16,141 bases of DNA from Propionibacteriaceae bacterium (GTDB lineage Bacteria > Actinomycetota > Actinomycetes > Propionibacteriales > Propionibacteriaceae), in assembly GCA_030544185.1 (NCBI GenBank), contig JAUNRO010000021.1, positions 1 through 16,141 of the forward strand. The letters are read 5' to 3'. A program made the position numbers and the translations under genes. How positions within the stretch are numbered: position 1 is the first letter of the stretch; the number at the start of each line of letters is the position of its first letter. The notes under the pieces are model-generated. The model searched no databases, was not told where the DNA came from, and was given only the letters and a program-made list of their open reading frames with translations. Positions 8,294 through 14,745 of the stretch are shown here, one piece after another.

Positions 8294-8433
8294 TCGGGGG
8301 AACCGAGCGGACCGGATTGCCCGTCCAATGCGAGCCGCCCCGCGCTGCCCCCCACCAGGCGGAGCCGGCCGGCGCCGCCCCCAGGACGCCATCGAAGAGC
8401 AGTTCGCCCGACGAATGTGAGGATGCAGCGTGA
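8290..8433 (+). CDS. Possible 47-residue small protein overlapping sigM and the anti-sigma gene
   Basis: This short frame starts at ATG 8290, overlapping the sigM stop as ATGA, and ends at TGA 8431-8433, overlapping the anti-sigma start as GTGA. It fills exactly what would otherwise be a 136-bp gap between two tightly coupled genes. The product is Pro/Ala-rich and hydrophilic (MIGGTERTGLPVQCEPPRAA near the N-terminus; SSSPDECEDAA at the end), with two cysteines and no membrane segment. About 80% of third positions are G or C by hand count, which is compatible with coding but not proof. No strong SD is seen, so expression would rely on coupling. It may instead be a chance frame whose only role is to carry ribosomes to the anti-sigma start. 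I do not recognise a family. Confidence 0.3.
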   Translation: MIGGTERTGLPVQCEPPRAAPHQAEPAGAAPRTPSKSSSPDECEDAA

Positions 8434-8840
8434 CCGACCAAGTGCCCGGGCAGCGTCGCAGTGACCATGTCTCCGTCGACGTCCTCGCCGACGCCGCCGA
8501 GAATCTGTTGTCCCCCGAGCAGGTGACGCTGGTGAACGATCATCTGCACCAGTGCCCCGAGTGTGCCGAGATTGCCCAAGCGCTGACCGATGCGTGCGAG
8601 GCGCTGCGGGAACTTCCCGCCCCGCCCATGCCGGAGGCAGTCCTCCAGCGCCTGACCGCCCTGGTTCGCGCCGAGTCCGAGCGCCGGGCGAACGGTGAGG
8701 CCGACGCGGAGGTCGAGGCCGGAATCGCCGACGCCGCCAAGCGGACCGACCTCGGGACCTTCCGCCAGAACCCGCTGACCAAGAAGGGCATCGACATCCG
8801 GCACACCCTCGGCCGCACACCGCACCAGCGACCGAGCTGA
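8430..8840 (+). CDS. Zinc-binding (ZAS-type) anti-sigma factor for the adjacent sigma factor
   Basis: A 136-residue protein that probably binds and inhibits the SigM-like factor encoded upstream (RsmA position). The anti-sigma zinc motif is visible as H38-x3-C42-x2-C45 (HLHQCPEC), with H13 exactly 25 residues before H38, the usual spacing in ZAS proteins. The second half is acidic and charged and ends in a motif KRTDLGTFRQNPLTKKG. There is no hydrophobic helix, so this is a soluble cytoplasmic regulator that would sense an internal signal such as redox state rather than pass one through the membrane. Start GTG 8430 is the first possible start in frame (a stop lies at 8418-8420) and has GAGGA (8419-8423) 6 nt upstream. 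The ligand residues could alternatively hold an iron-sulfur cluster, as I recall reported for Streptomyces RsmA. Confidence 0.82.
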   Translation: MTDQVPGQRRSDHVSVDVLADAAENLLSPEQVTLVNDHLHQCPECAEIAQALTDACEALRELPAPPMPEAVLQRLTALVRAESERRANGEADAEVEAGIADAAKRTDLGTFRQNPLTKKGIDIRHTLGRTPHQRPS

Positions 8841-8846
8841 CGGTCG

Positions 8847-9794
8847 ATGAGCGACCCGACTTCCTCCACCTCACCGCCATCCCCGCGCCGGGATGGCGGT
8901 TTTCTGCGCGCCGGGCGGGATCCCGGGCTGCTGTGGTGGGTGGTGTCCGGGGTCGCGGTCTTCGCCGTCCTTGCCACGATCACGATCGTCGTCCTGCTGA
9001 ACAACCCGACTCCTGCGCCCAGCCGGCCCCGGTTGGCGCCGGTTCAGACCGCGACGCCGACGCCGAGCGCGCCGACCGCGACGCCCCTGCGGCCGGAGGA
9101 CAGCGCGCTCACGACCGTGCGGCTGGACCGGACCACGTGTCCCGAGGTCCGGATCCGCCGGAGCGCGCTGACGGGCGCCGCTCTGGAGCGCTATCTCAAT
9201 TCCCTGATCGACTGTCTGGTCGAGGTGCACCAGGAGCCGTTCCGCGAGGCCGGCCTGATCCTCATCCGCCCCCAGCTGTCGCCCGCGACGGAGGTGGCGG
9301 ACTCGGGCTGCGCCACCGTCCAGGAGGAACCTGACGACTGGGCGGGGCTCTATTGCAGCGCGAACACGACGATCTATTACCGCACCGACTGGGCGCCCCC
9401 GGATCCGTTGCACTATGTCGAGGTCATCACCCACGAGTTCTCCCACCATCTGCAGCACGAGTCCGATCTCCTGTCTCGGGTGAACCGGGCCCAGCGGGCG
9501 GCGATCAAGGAGCCCAACGGTGCGGCCCGCTCCCAGGAGTTGTCCCGCCGGCTCGAGCTCCAGGCCGATTGTCTGGCGGCGACGATGGTCGGTCCACAGG
9601 GTCCCTTGGCGGTACGCGAGGGGGAGCTGCAGGAATTTGTGGCCGCGCGGGCGGCGGTCCCGCCGGAGTGGGCGGCGACCCACGGCACGGGCCGGGCGCA
9701 GTCGCGGTGGTTCCTCGCGGGGGCGCAGGCGACAGGACCGGCGCGCCTCGCCGCGTGTGACACCTTCACCGCTCCCGCGGCGCTGGTCGAATAG
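8847..9794 (+). CDS. Membrane-anchored neutral zinc metallopeptidase (YpfJ/Zn_peptidase-like)
   Basis: A 315-residue protein with a cytoplasmic N-terminus, one membrane helix (about residues 28-51, LLWWVVSGVAVFAVLATITI) and a Pro/Thr-rich spacer to about 85. The peptidase domain lies outside the membrane. The zinc site is seen as HEFSH (H196, E197, H200) followed by LQHE, and downstream by LELQADC (E237, D241), the pair of signatures of the neutral zinc metallopeptidase family PF04228. It starts 7 bp after the anti-sigma stop, so it is in the same operon. No strong SD is visible and coupling is likely. Four cysteines in the external part (LIDCLVE, SGCATV, GLYCSA, ADCLA) could form disulfides. 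The substrate is unknown. Its location fits envelope protein turnover under control of the sigma factor, which is inference. Confidence 0.85.
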   Translation: MSDPTSSTSPPSPRRDGGFLRAGRDPGLLWWVVSGVAVFAVLATITIVVLLNNPTPAPSRPRLAPVQTATPTPSAPTATPLRPEDSALTTVRLDRTTCPEVRIRRSALTGAALERYLNSLIDCLVEVHQEPFREAGLILIRPQLSPATEVADSGCATVQEEPDDWAGLYCSANTTIYYRTDWAPPDPLHYVEVITHEFSHHLQHESDLLSRVNRAQRAAIKEPNGAARSQELSRRLELQADCLAATMVGPQGPLAVREGELQEFVAARAAVPPEWAATHGTGRAQSRWFLAGAQATGPARLAACDTFTAPAALVE

Positions 9795-9800
9795 TCCGCC

Positions 9801-10457
9801 TCAGAGCCAGGGCGCCAGCTCGGGCAGCGCGCCCGGGCCGAGCACCTTGACCTTCGCACCGTTCGCACCGTTCCGGCCGGTGAGCCAGGCCGCCAGGTCG
9901 GCCACCGGTGCCATGACGCGGACCGGTGATCCCGCGCCCGGCAGCACCCAGGCCTCGCCGGTGTCCTGGCCGAGGACCTCCAGCGCCGGCGAGCCGCCCG
10001 CTGCGCCCCGGTGGGCCACGACCTCCTCGATGAGCTCGGAGAGGAACGCCCGCGGCAGATCGCCGAAATAGATCTCCTCGCCCAGGTCGACCGCGTGCAC
10101 CATGAGCTCGCGGGCCCGCAGCCACGGCAGCTCGGCCGCCGCGCGCTGGTCACCGTCGACGCTCACCTGGGTGTTCTCCCAGTCCGCCCGGGTCCGGCCA
10201 CCGAGCACGGAGTCCAGCGCGGCAGCCGACTCCGCGTACTCCCGGCGCAGCCCCGAACCTTCCTCAGCCGCCTCCGCGCCGAGCGCCGCAGCGAACGCGC
10301 GGGCCTGGGCGGACACGTGGGTGACGATGTCGGCCCCGGTCCAGCCCGGCAGCGAGGACTCCTCGGCGAGGTGCTCATCGTCCTCGGCCCCGAGCGCCCT
10401 GGTGAACAAGTCGGTGCCCTCGCGCACCCACGCCAGGACGTCGCGCAGGTCAGCCAT
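9801..10457 (-). CDS. Maleylpyruvate isomerase family mycothiol-dependent enzyme (DinB-like fold)
   Basis: A 218-residue member of the MDMPI/DinB-like four-helix family. Members use a metal ion to activate mycothiol; the founding enzyme isomerises maleylpyruvate to fumarylpyruvate in the gentisate pathway, but many have unknown substrates. The N-terminal signature SSLPGWTGADIVTHVSAQ gives metal ligand H47. WLRARELMVHAVDL gives E117 and H121 in the E-x3-H spacing of the family, so the metal triad is complete. A C-terminal SCP2-like part ends in LPELAPWL. Start ATG 10457 has a clear SD (AAGGAGAT, 4-5 nt upstream). The gene ends 6 bp from the convergent metallopeptidase gene with no terminator visible between them. 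It lies 73 bp downstream of the flavin monooxygenase gene and may be co-transcribed with it. TACGAT on the minus strand at 10507-10502 is a weak candidate -10 for separate expression. Confidence 0.83.
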   Translation of the reverse strand: MADLRDVLAWVREGTDLFTRALGAEDDEHLAEESSLPGWTGADIVTHVSAQARAFAAALGAEAAEEGSGLRREYAESAAALDSVLGGRTRADWENTQVSVDGDQRAAAELPWLRARELMVHAVDLGEEIYFGDLPRAFLSELIEEVVAHRGAAGGSPALEVLGQDTGEAWVLPGAGSPVRVMAPVADLAAWLTGRNGANGAKVKVLGPGALPELAPWL

Positions 10458-10530
10458 CGATCTCCTTCGCCACAGCGAGTTTCATGAATCCTTCGGGGCC
10501 GATCGTAGCGCCGAACCCAGACACCCGCGG

Positions 10531-11733
10531 TCAGAGCCAGGTGCCGCCCTGCCGGTCGCTCGGCTCCTCCTCGTCGGCCTTGAAGGAGTGGATCCAGTCG
10601 AGGTGCCGGTCCCAGGCCGCCGGATCGGCGAGGCGGGCATTGCGCTCGTCGGCGCGCGGGCCGGGCGGCAGGTGGAGGACGTCGGCGTTGGTGATCGAGG
10701 CGTACTGGATCTTGCGCGTCCGGCCGCGGCGCAGCCGCTCGAACTCGGCCCGGGCAGCGTCGAGATCAGTGGTCGCGGCGAGCTGGTCGGCGAGCACGAT
10801 CGCGTCCTCGATCGAGGTGTTGGCGCCCTGGCCGTGGTGCGGCACGAGCGCATGCGCGGCGTCCCCGATGAGCGTGATCCGGCCCTTGGTCCACCGGCTC
10901 AGCGGCGGGCGGTGGAACAGAGCCCAGCGCTCGCTGCAGCTGACGGCGGAGACCATCTCGATGATCGCCGGATGCCAGTCGGCAAAGCCGGCGAGCTTCT
11001 CGGTGTCGTTCGTGGGCGCGATCCAGGTCTTGTGCGGCCACGGGGAGGGGGTGCGCTCGACCAGGAAGAAATTGTGGTCGCCATTGGCGCCGATCGGATA
11101 GTGCAGGCAGTGCCGGCCGTCACCCATCCAGAACTGGATCGCCTCCGGGGTCGGCATCGACGGCATCTGATCGGGGGTGACGACCCCGCGGAAGGCGCTG
11201 GCACCGGAATAGAGGGCGTCGTCATAGCCGAGCATCAGCCGGCGTACGGTCGAGCGGGCACCGTCGGCACCAATCACCAGGTCCGCGGTGGCGCTCGACC
11301 CGTCGGCGAAGTGCAGGACCGCCTCGCTGCCGGAATCGTCGATCCCGAGCAGGCGCTTGCTGAGCTGGATCTTGTCCAGCCCGACGGCGCCGGAGAGGAC
11401 GACCTGGAGGTCCGCGCGGTGGATGCCGACATAGGGGGCGCCATAGCGGGCCTTGTAGTCGAAGCGGTGCTCGCCGATCACGTGACCGGAGCGGCCGTCG
11501 CGATAGATGAGGGCCTGTACCTCATACCAGACCTGGGCGATCGCCTCCTCGAGCTCGAGCCGGCCGATATAGAAGCGCGTGGCGTTGGCCGACAGCGCCA
11601 CCGCGGCGCCGACCTCGCGCAGCTCATCGGCCTGCTCATAGATGGTGGCATCGAAGCCCTTCTGGCGCAGGGCCAGCGCGAGCGTGAGCCCGCCGATGCC
11701 GCCGCCGACGATGGCGATCCGCAGATCCTTCAT
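10531..11733 (-). CDS. FAD-dependent aromatic monooxygenase (salicylate/3-hydroxybenzoate hydroxylase type)
   Basis: A 400-residue class A flavoprotein monooxygenase, expected to hydroxylate an aromatic ring using NAD(P)H and O2 in the cytoplasm. The Rossmann GxGxxG is seen at residues 10-15 (IAIVGGGIGGLTLALAL) with E33 at the end of the second strand. The DG motif IGADGARSTVR lies near 152-162. The GD motif, which binds the FAD ribose and pyrophosphate, reads LIGDAAHALVPHHGQGANTS near 286-305. The GAAVALSANATRF region resembles salicylate and 3-hydroxybenzoate hydroxylases, but the substrate cannot be read from sequence. Start ATG 11733 has SD GGAGG 8-9 nt upstream. Since 3-hydroxybenzoate 6-hydroxylase makes gentisate, whose cleavage product is the substrate of maleylpyruvate isomerase, pairing with the downstream MDMPI gene is suggestive. 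No ring-cleaving dioxygenase is in the window. Confidence 0.9.
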   Translation of the reverse strand: MKDLRIAIVGGGIGGLTLALALRQKGFDATIYEQADELREVGAAVALSANATRFYIGRLELEEAIAQVWYEVQALIYRDGRSGHVIGEHRFDYKARYGAPYVGIHRADLQVVLSGAVGLDKIQLSKRLLGIDDSGSEAVLHFADGSSATADLVIGADGARSTVRRLMLGYDDALYSGASAFRGVVTPDQMPSMPTPEAIQFWMGDGRHCLHYPIGANGDHNFFLVERTPSPWPHKTWIAPTNDTEKLAGFADWHPAIIEMVSAVSCSERWALFHRPPLSRWTKGRITLIGDAAHALVPHHGQGANTSIEDAIVLADQLAATTDLDAARAEFERLRRGRTRKIQYASITNADVLHLPPGPRADERNARLADPAAWDRHLDWIHSFKADEEEPSDRQGGTWL

Positions 11734-11856
11734 TGGGTGTCCTCCGGAGTTGGATGGCTGATGGGCTCAGCCTAGGAGGCGGTGGCGCTGCCGCGGTGAA
11801 CGCATGTCGCTGGCTAGCATGGGGACTCACTCAATGCCCCGGGGAGGCATGCGCCC
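11734..11856. promoter_or_regulatory. Divergent spacer between the flavin monooxygenase and a membrane protein gene
   Basis: This 123-bp spacer must hold promoters for both sides. Plus strand: TAGCAT (11815-11820) fits a TANNNT -10, with SD GGGGAGG (11841-11847) 9 nt before ATG 11857. Minus strand: TAGGCT (11774-11769) is a possible -10 for the monooxygenase. Neither has a good -35 at normal spacing. No regulator gene is adjacent and no strong operator-like palindrome was seen. Low confidence for the exact hexamers. Confidence 0.3.
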
Positions 11857-12699
11857 ATGGATATATGGACCGTTCTGAGCCTGATCGTCGCGGCGGCCAT
11901 CCTCGTGTGGATCGTTCTGCGGGTCCGCAATCGCCGCCCCTCGGCAACGCCGGGCATCATCCCGCTCCTGGAGGGCCGCCTGATGCGGGTGGACGCGGAG
12001 CCCGCTGCGGTGATCGACGCGCTCGAGGACGTGCTGAGCACCTATCGGGAGCGCAGCCACCCGAGCGTGCCGCTGCTCGCGCGCGCCGGATTCCGCTGGA
12101 GCGGGGCACCGGATGAGAAGCCGAACGCGGCCTATCTGTGCTCCGATGAGGAGAAGCGCGGGCTGGTGATCACGCTGCGCCCGGTCGACGGGGGCACACA
12201 GGTCGGCATGATCCCCATGCACAATCGGCCCGATCGGATGCTCATCCGGATGGCCGGCTATCTGCACACCCGGATCCCGGTCACCTCCGTCGGCACGATC
12301 CCCAGCCTCAACGTCGCGCTCGTTGCGCCCCGCGTGCCACGGGATCTCGTGGCGAACACGCTCACGAAGAGTGGCTATCCCGTCACGGCCACGAACGTCG
12401 CGATCACCGGCCGGCATGCCGTGGCAGGGGCGCTCGACCGAGCGCTCAAGATCGTCACGCGCAGCGACGGCAAGCGCGCCGCGAAGGAGTGGCTCGAGGA
12501 GTGGGAGGGCCACGACGACCACGGCACCGGGACCGCGGAGGAACAGCTCGATCGGCTCATCCAGCGGTTGGTCGCCTGGGACGCCCGCGTCCTGACCCAG
12601 GTCCAGGATCTTCCCCTCCAGGTCCGGGCAAGTCTGCTCGATGCGATCGCGGAGCGTACGCCGGGCTCGGGCTGGGACGAGTTGGAGTCCGTCGGCTAG
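11857..12699 (+). CDS. Membrane-anchored protein of unknown function
   Basis: A 280-residue protein I do not recognise. It begins with one hydrophobic helix (about residues 3-22, IWTVLSLIVAAAILVWIVLR) followed at once by RVRNRR. By the positive-inside rule this puts the remaining 255 residues in the cytoplasm. The soluble part appears to hold two similar-sized alpha/beta segments (about 35-135 and 140-210). The first includes AAYLCSDEEKRGLVITLRPVDGGTQVG and the second IPSLNVALVAPRVPRDLVANTL. A charged helical C-terminus (EEWLEEWEG..., then EEQLDRLIQRLVAWD) follows. SD GGGGAGG sits 9 nt before ATG 11857. The codon pattern is that of its neighbours (all four tyrosines are TAT), so it looks native and expressed. 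It stands alone between a divergent and a convergent neighbour, so context gives no function. Confidence 0.75.
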   Translation: MDIWTVLSLIVAAAILVWIVLRVRNRRPSATPGIIPLLEGRLMRVDAEPAAVIDALEDVLSTYRERSHPSVPLLARAGFRWSGAPDEKPNAAYLCSDEEKRGLVITLRPVDGGTQVGMIPMHNRPDRMLIRMAGYLHTRIPVTSVGTIPSLNVALVAPRVPRDLVANTLTKSGYPVTATNVAITGRHAVAGALDRALKIVTRSDGKRAAKEWLEEWEGHDDHGTGTAEEQLDRLIQRLVAWDARVLTQVQDLPLQVRASLLDAIAERTPGSGWDELESVG

Positions 12700-12985
12700 C
12701 ACCACCCGCCCCGCGGCCGCCCCGAGCGGCGTCCACGCTGGTCGATGCGGGCTGCTGCCCTATGCGGTCGAGCGTGCTGCCGTCCGCGGAGTCGGCCGGC
12801 CGGGTATGCCGCTGACGGTGGACACGCGCCGGTTCGCCGCGGTCGGCCTGCACCTGGGTCGACGGATGGCCGCGGCGCCCCATCGGCAGCCGTTGGCGGC
12901 CGGCATCGTGGCGGGTCGGACGCGGCCTGTGGGTGCGGACGGACCGGGTGCCTCCGCCGATCTGTGCGGTGCGCGGCAGACAGGC
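12700..12985. other. Gene-free stretch between convergent genes, with a GC-rich hairpin
   Basis: About 290 bp with no frame I can support as a gene. Several frames stay open only because the sequence is GC-rich, and their translations are Arg/Pro/Gly-rich with no recognisable motif. Near its left end GCCGC (12716-12720) and GCGGC (12726-12730) form a short hairpin 17 bp after the stop of the upstream gene. There is no T-run, so it is at best a weak GC-type terminator. The rest could be leader-free spacer or a decayed gene; nothing decides between them. Confidence 0.4.
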
Positions 12986-13429
12986 TCAGTCCGGATCGAC
13001 GCTGAGGATCATCGCCAACAGGCGGCGCAGCGTGGCCCGCCCCTCACGCCCGAGCAGTGCGTCCAGTTGCTCCTCGATGCCTTGGATCGTCGCCATGCCC
13101 GCGCGCACCGAGGCCTGCCCACGGGCCGTCAGGGTGACCAGCTTGGCCCGGCCGTCGGCCGGATCCCGCTTGCGTACGACATAGCCGAGTTCGACCAGTT
13201 CGTCAACGAGCTCGCCCATCGCCTGGGGGGTCATGTTGGCCCCGCGCGCGAGGTCGACTACTCGGGATCCCTCGGGGCGGATCTGCGCGAAGACAGCCGA
13301 ATGCTTCGGCTTCTGGGGATAGCCGGCGCCCACGACCCCGTCGACGATCTTGAAGCCCAACAGGCTGTACGCCTGCCCCAGCATCGCGACCGTGTTCGGC
13401 AGGTCCTCCTCATGAGCCATGGACACCAT
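12986..13429 (-). CDS. MarR family transcriptional regulator
   Basis: A 147-residue winged helix-turn-helix regulator, acting as a dimer on DNA. The recognition region reads GSRVVDLARGANMTPQAMGELVDELVELGYVVRKRDPADGRAKLVTLTARGQ (about residues 54-105). The wing DPADGRAKLVTLT is the characteristic MarR signature. Flanking helices for dimerisation lie at both ends. There are no cysteines, so direct thiol sensing of oxidants is unlikely; a small-molecule ligand is more plausible. Start ATG 13429 is used here, and a second in-frame ATG lies at 13420. No clear SD is seen for either. It is divergent from the hemerythrin/nitroreductase gene across a 64-bp spacer holding an 11-bp palindrome, so it probably controls itself and that gene. 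Confidence 0.88.
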   Translation of the reverse strand: MVSMAHEEDLPNTVAMLGQAYSLLGFKIVDGVVGAGYPQKPKHSAVFAQIRPEGSRVVDLARGANMTPQAMGELVDELVELGYVVRKRDPADGRAKLVTLTARGQASVRAGMATIQGIEEQLDALLGREGRATLRRLLAMILSVDPD

Positions 13430-13493
13430 CGTATTAAGAAGGCTACCTTTGTTTTATCCGGACCCAGAACCGGGGCTTTCCTGGAGGTCAACG
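13430..13493. promoter_or_regulatory. AT-rich divergent promoter with a palindrome, likely MarR operator
   Basis: From 13431 to 13457 the sequence is far richer in A/T than its surroundings (GTATTAAGAA, then TTTGTTTTAT). Within it AAGG-CTA-CCTT (13439-13449) is an inverted repeat with perfect 4-bp arms around a 3-bp centre, 10 bp from the MarR start codon. TTTTAT (13452-13457) could be a -10 for the rightward gene, giving a leader of about 30 nt that contains SD GGAGG (13483-13487). A MarR dimer bound to the palindrome would block both directions. The arms are seen directly; the operator role is inferred from position. Confidence 0.5.
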
Positions 13494-14591
13494 ATGACCG
13501 CACCATCTGCCACTGACTCTCACCGCGCGACCGACGCGCCCGCCGAGATGGCACTCATCCACCGCATCGCTCGACACGCCTTCCGGGACGTCGCGCGCTG
13601 GGTCGACCAGATCCCACCGGAAGGAACGAAGCGCTCCCGGGCGGTTGGCTCGTTCCTGACGTCGATGCTCGACATGCTCCATGACCACCACGAGAACGAG
13701 GATGCGCTGATCTGGCCGAAACTGCGCGAGCGGGTCGATCCGAGCCTGATCGATCCCATGGAACGGGCCCACGAGGACGTCGCGGCGGCGGCCGCCAGGG
13801 TGCGCCAGCTCGTCCCCGCGTGGGCGCGCGACCCCTCGCGCGCCGCTCAGGTCGCTCTGCTGGCCGCTCTCGCGGAGTTCCGCGCCTTGCTCACAGCTCA
13901 CCTGGACGAAGAGGAGCGGGAAGTCGTCCCGCTGATCGCCCAGCACCTCACCCAGGCCGAATGGGCAGCTGTCGGGGAAGCCGGCTTCAAGAAGATCCCC
14001 AAGTCGTTCCTGTTCACAGCCACCGGTCTGCTCCTCGACGCCGCGACACCGGTGGAGGCAGCCCACCGGCTGGGTGAGCTGCCCCGGCCCGCGCAGATCC
14101 TGTGGCGGACCGTCGGCCAACATGCCTATGCCCGGACTCGCAACCAGCTGCGGGGCGCCCCCATGCCGCCCCCGTTGCGCTTCGTCATGCGCCATGGCGT
14201 CCGACGAACGGTCGCTGGCTATCGGCGTACCAATGGCCGCACCGGAGCATCCGCCAAGGGGCTCCCGGTCCTGCTGCTCACCGTGGTCGGCCGGCGGAGC
14301 GGTCTGGACCGGACAGTCGCGGTCGCCTATTTCGATCGTGGCCCCGATCGCCTCGTGATCGGCTCCATGGGTGGCGCTCAGCACGAACCGGAGTGGTTCC
14401 GCAATCTCCGCGCCACCGACACCGCAACGATCCAGATCGGCGCAACCGTCCAGCAGGTCGGCGTACGCATCCCGGAACGGGAGGAGCGCGACCAGCTCTG
14501 GAGCGACATCATCACCGAGGCGCCGTTCTTCATCGGCTATCAGCGGCGGGCGCAGCGATTGATCCCGATCGCCGTGCTCACGACATCGTAG
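13494..14591 (+). CDS. Hemerythrin domain fused to a deazaflavin (F420)-dependent nitroreductase domain
   Basis: A 365-residue two-domain protein. N-terminal hemerythrin-like HHE domain (about 18-160): candidate di-iron ligands are H23/H28, H65-x3-E69 (MLHDHHENED), H93 (MERAHED) and H136 with E140/E141 (LTAHLDEEEREVVPL). This domain type binds O2, NO or iron in other proteins. A linker of about 90 residues follows. The C-terminal Ddn-type domain (about 256-365) carries LLLTVVGRRSGLDRTVAVAYF, GSMGGAQHEPEWFRNLRA and FIGYQRRAQRLIPIAVL, the marks of deazaflavin-dependent nitroreductase/quinone reductases, which use F420H2. ATG 13494 is chosen because SD GGAGG lies 6 nt upstream; a longer frame to 13419 would run into the divergent MarR gene. 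The combination suggests an O2- or NO-responsive reductase. Domain calls are secure; the joint function is inference. Confidence 0.88.
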   Translation: MTAPSATDSHRATDAPAEMALIHRIARHAFRDVARWVDQIPPEGTKRSRAVGSFLTSMLDMLHDHHENEDALIWPKLRERVDPSLIDPMERAHEDVAAAAARVRQLVPAWARDPSRAAQVALLAALAEFRALLTAHLDEEEREVVPLIAQHLTQAEWAAVGEAGFKKIPKSFLFTATGLLLDAATPVEAAHRLGELPRPAQILWRTVGQHAYARTRNQLRGAPMPPPLRFVMRHGVRRTVAGYRRTNGRTGASAKGLPVLLLTVVGRRSGLDRTVAVAYFDRGPDRLVIGSMGGAQHEPEWFRNLRATDTATIQIGATVQQVGVRIPEREERDQLWSDIITEAPFFIGYQRRAQRLIPIAVLTTS

Positions 14592-14602
14592 ATACGAGTA
14601 GC
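14591..14602. promoter_or_regulatory. Near-palindrome before the antitoxin remnant, possible relic operator
   Basis: GATACGAGTAGC is palindromic around its central GA except for one pair. The form GATAC-NN-GTATC is common in operators of small antitoxin genes, and this one lies 21 bp before the Phd-like start. It is short and could be chance. Confidence 0.2.
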
Positions 14603-14623
14603 AAACTGGGTACGCCGGCGGCA

Positions 14624-14745
14624 ATGAAGACCATCTCGGTCGGGGAGCTGCGCCAGAACCCCACGCACATGCGTGACGACGTGGCGGCGGGCGAGACATA
14701 GGTCGTCACGCGCCACAATCAGGAGGCCGAGGCGGGTCTCGCGGT
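14624..14745 (+). pseudogene. Broken Phd/YefM-type antitoxin
   Basis: ATG 14624 opens MKTISVGELRQNPTHMRDD, then VAAGET and a TAG stop at 14699-14701. Translation resumes in the same frame as VVTRHNQE. Intact antitoxins of this family read GE(T/S)YVVTRHNRE at this place, so the TAG stands exactly where the conserved tyrosine codon (TAC/TAT) is expected, one base from functional. After RHNQE the frame drifts into unrelated residues (AEAGLAVHDPV) instead of the usual hydrophobic C-terminal core, so the 3' part is also damaged. No toxin (PIN or RelE type) is recognisable downstream. A 25-residue product could in theory still be made. No good SD is seen. The remnant call is firm; its right boundary is arbitrary. 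Confidence 0.75.

Noticed and set aside
10102..11775. Plus-strand open frame of 557 codons across the monooxygenase and isomerase genes
   Set aside because: It spans two well-defined minus-strand genes and their spacer and contains no recognisable domain.
12641..13516. Plus-strand frame of 291 codons covering the gene-free stretch and the MarR gene
   Set aside because: It overlaps the clear MarR gene antisense; the part over the gene-free stretch lacks a motif and an SD.
13488..14699. Minus-strand frame of 403 codons opposite the hemerythrin fusion
   Set aside because: Antisense shadow; the plus strand carries both hemerythrin and nitroreductase motifs with a good SD.
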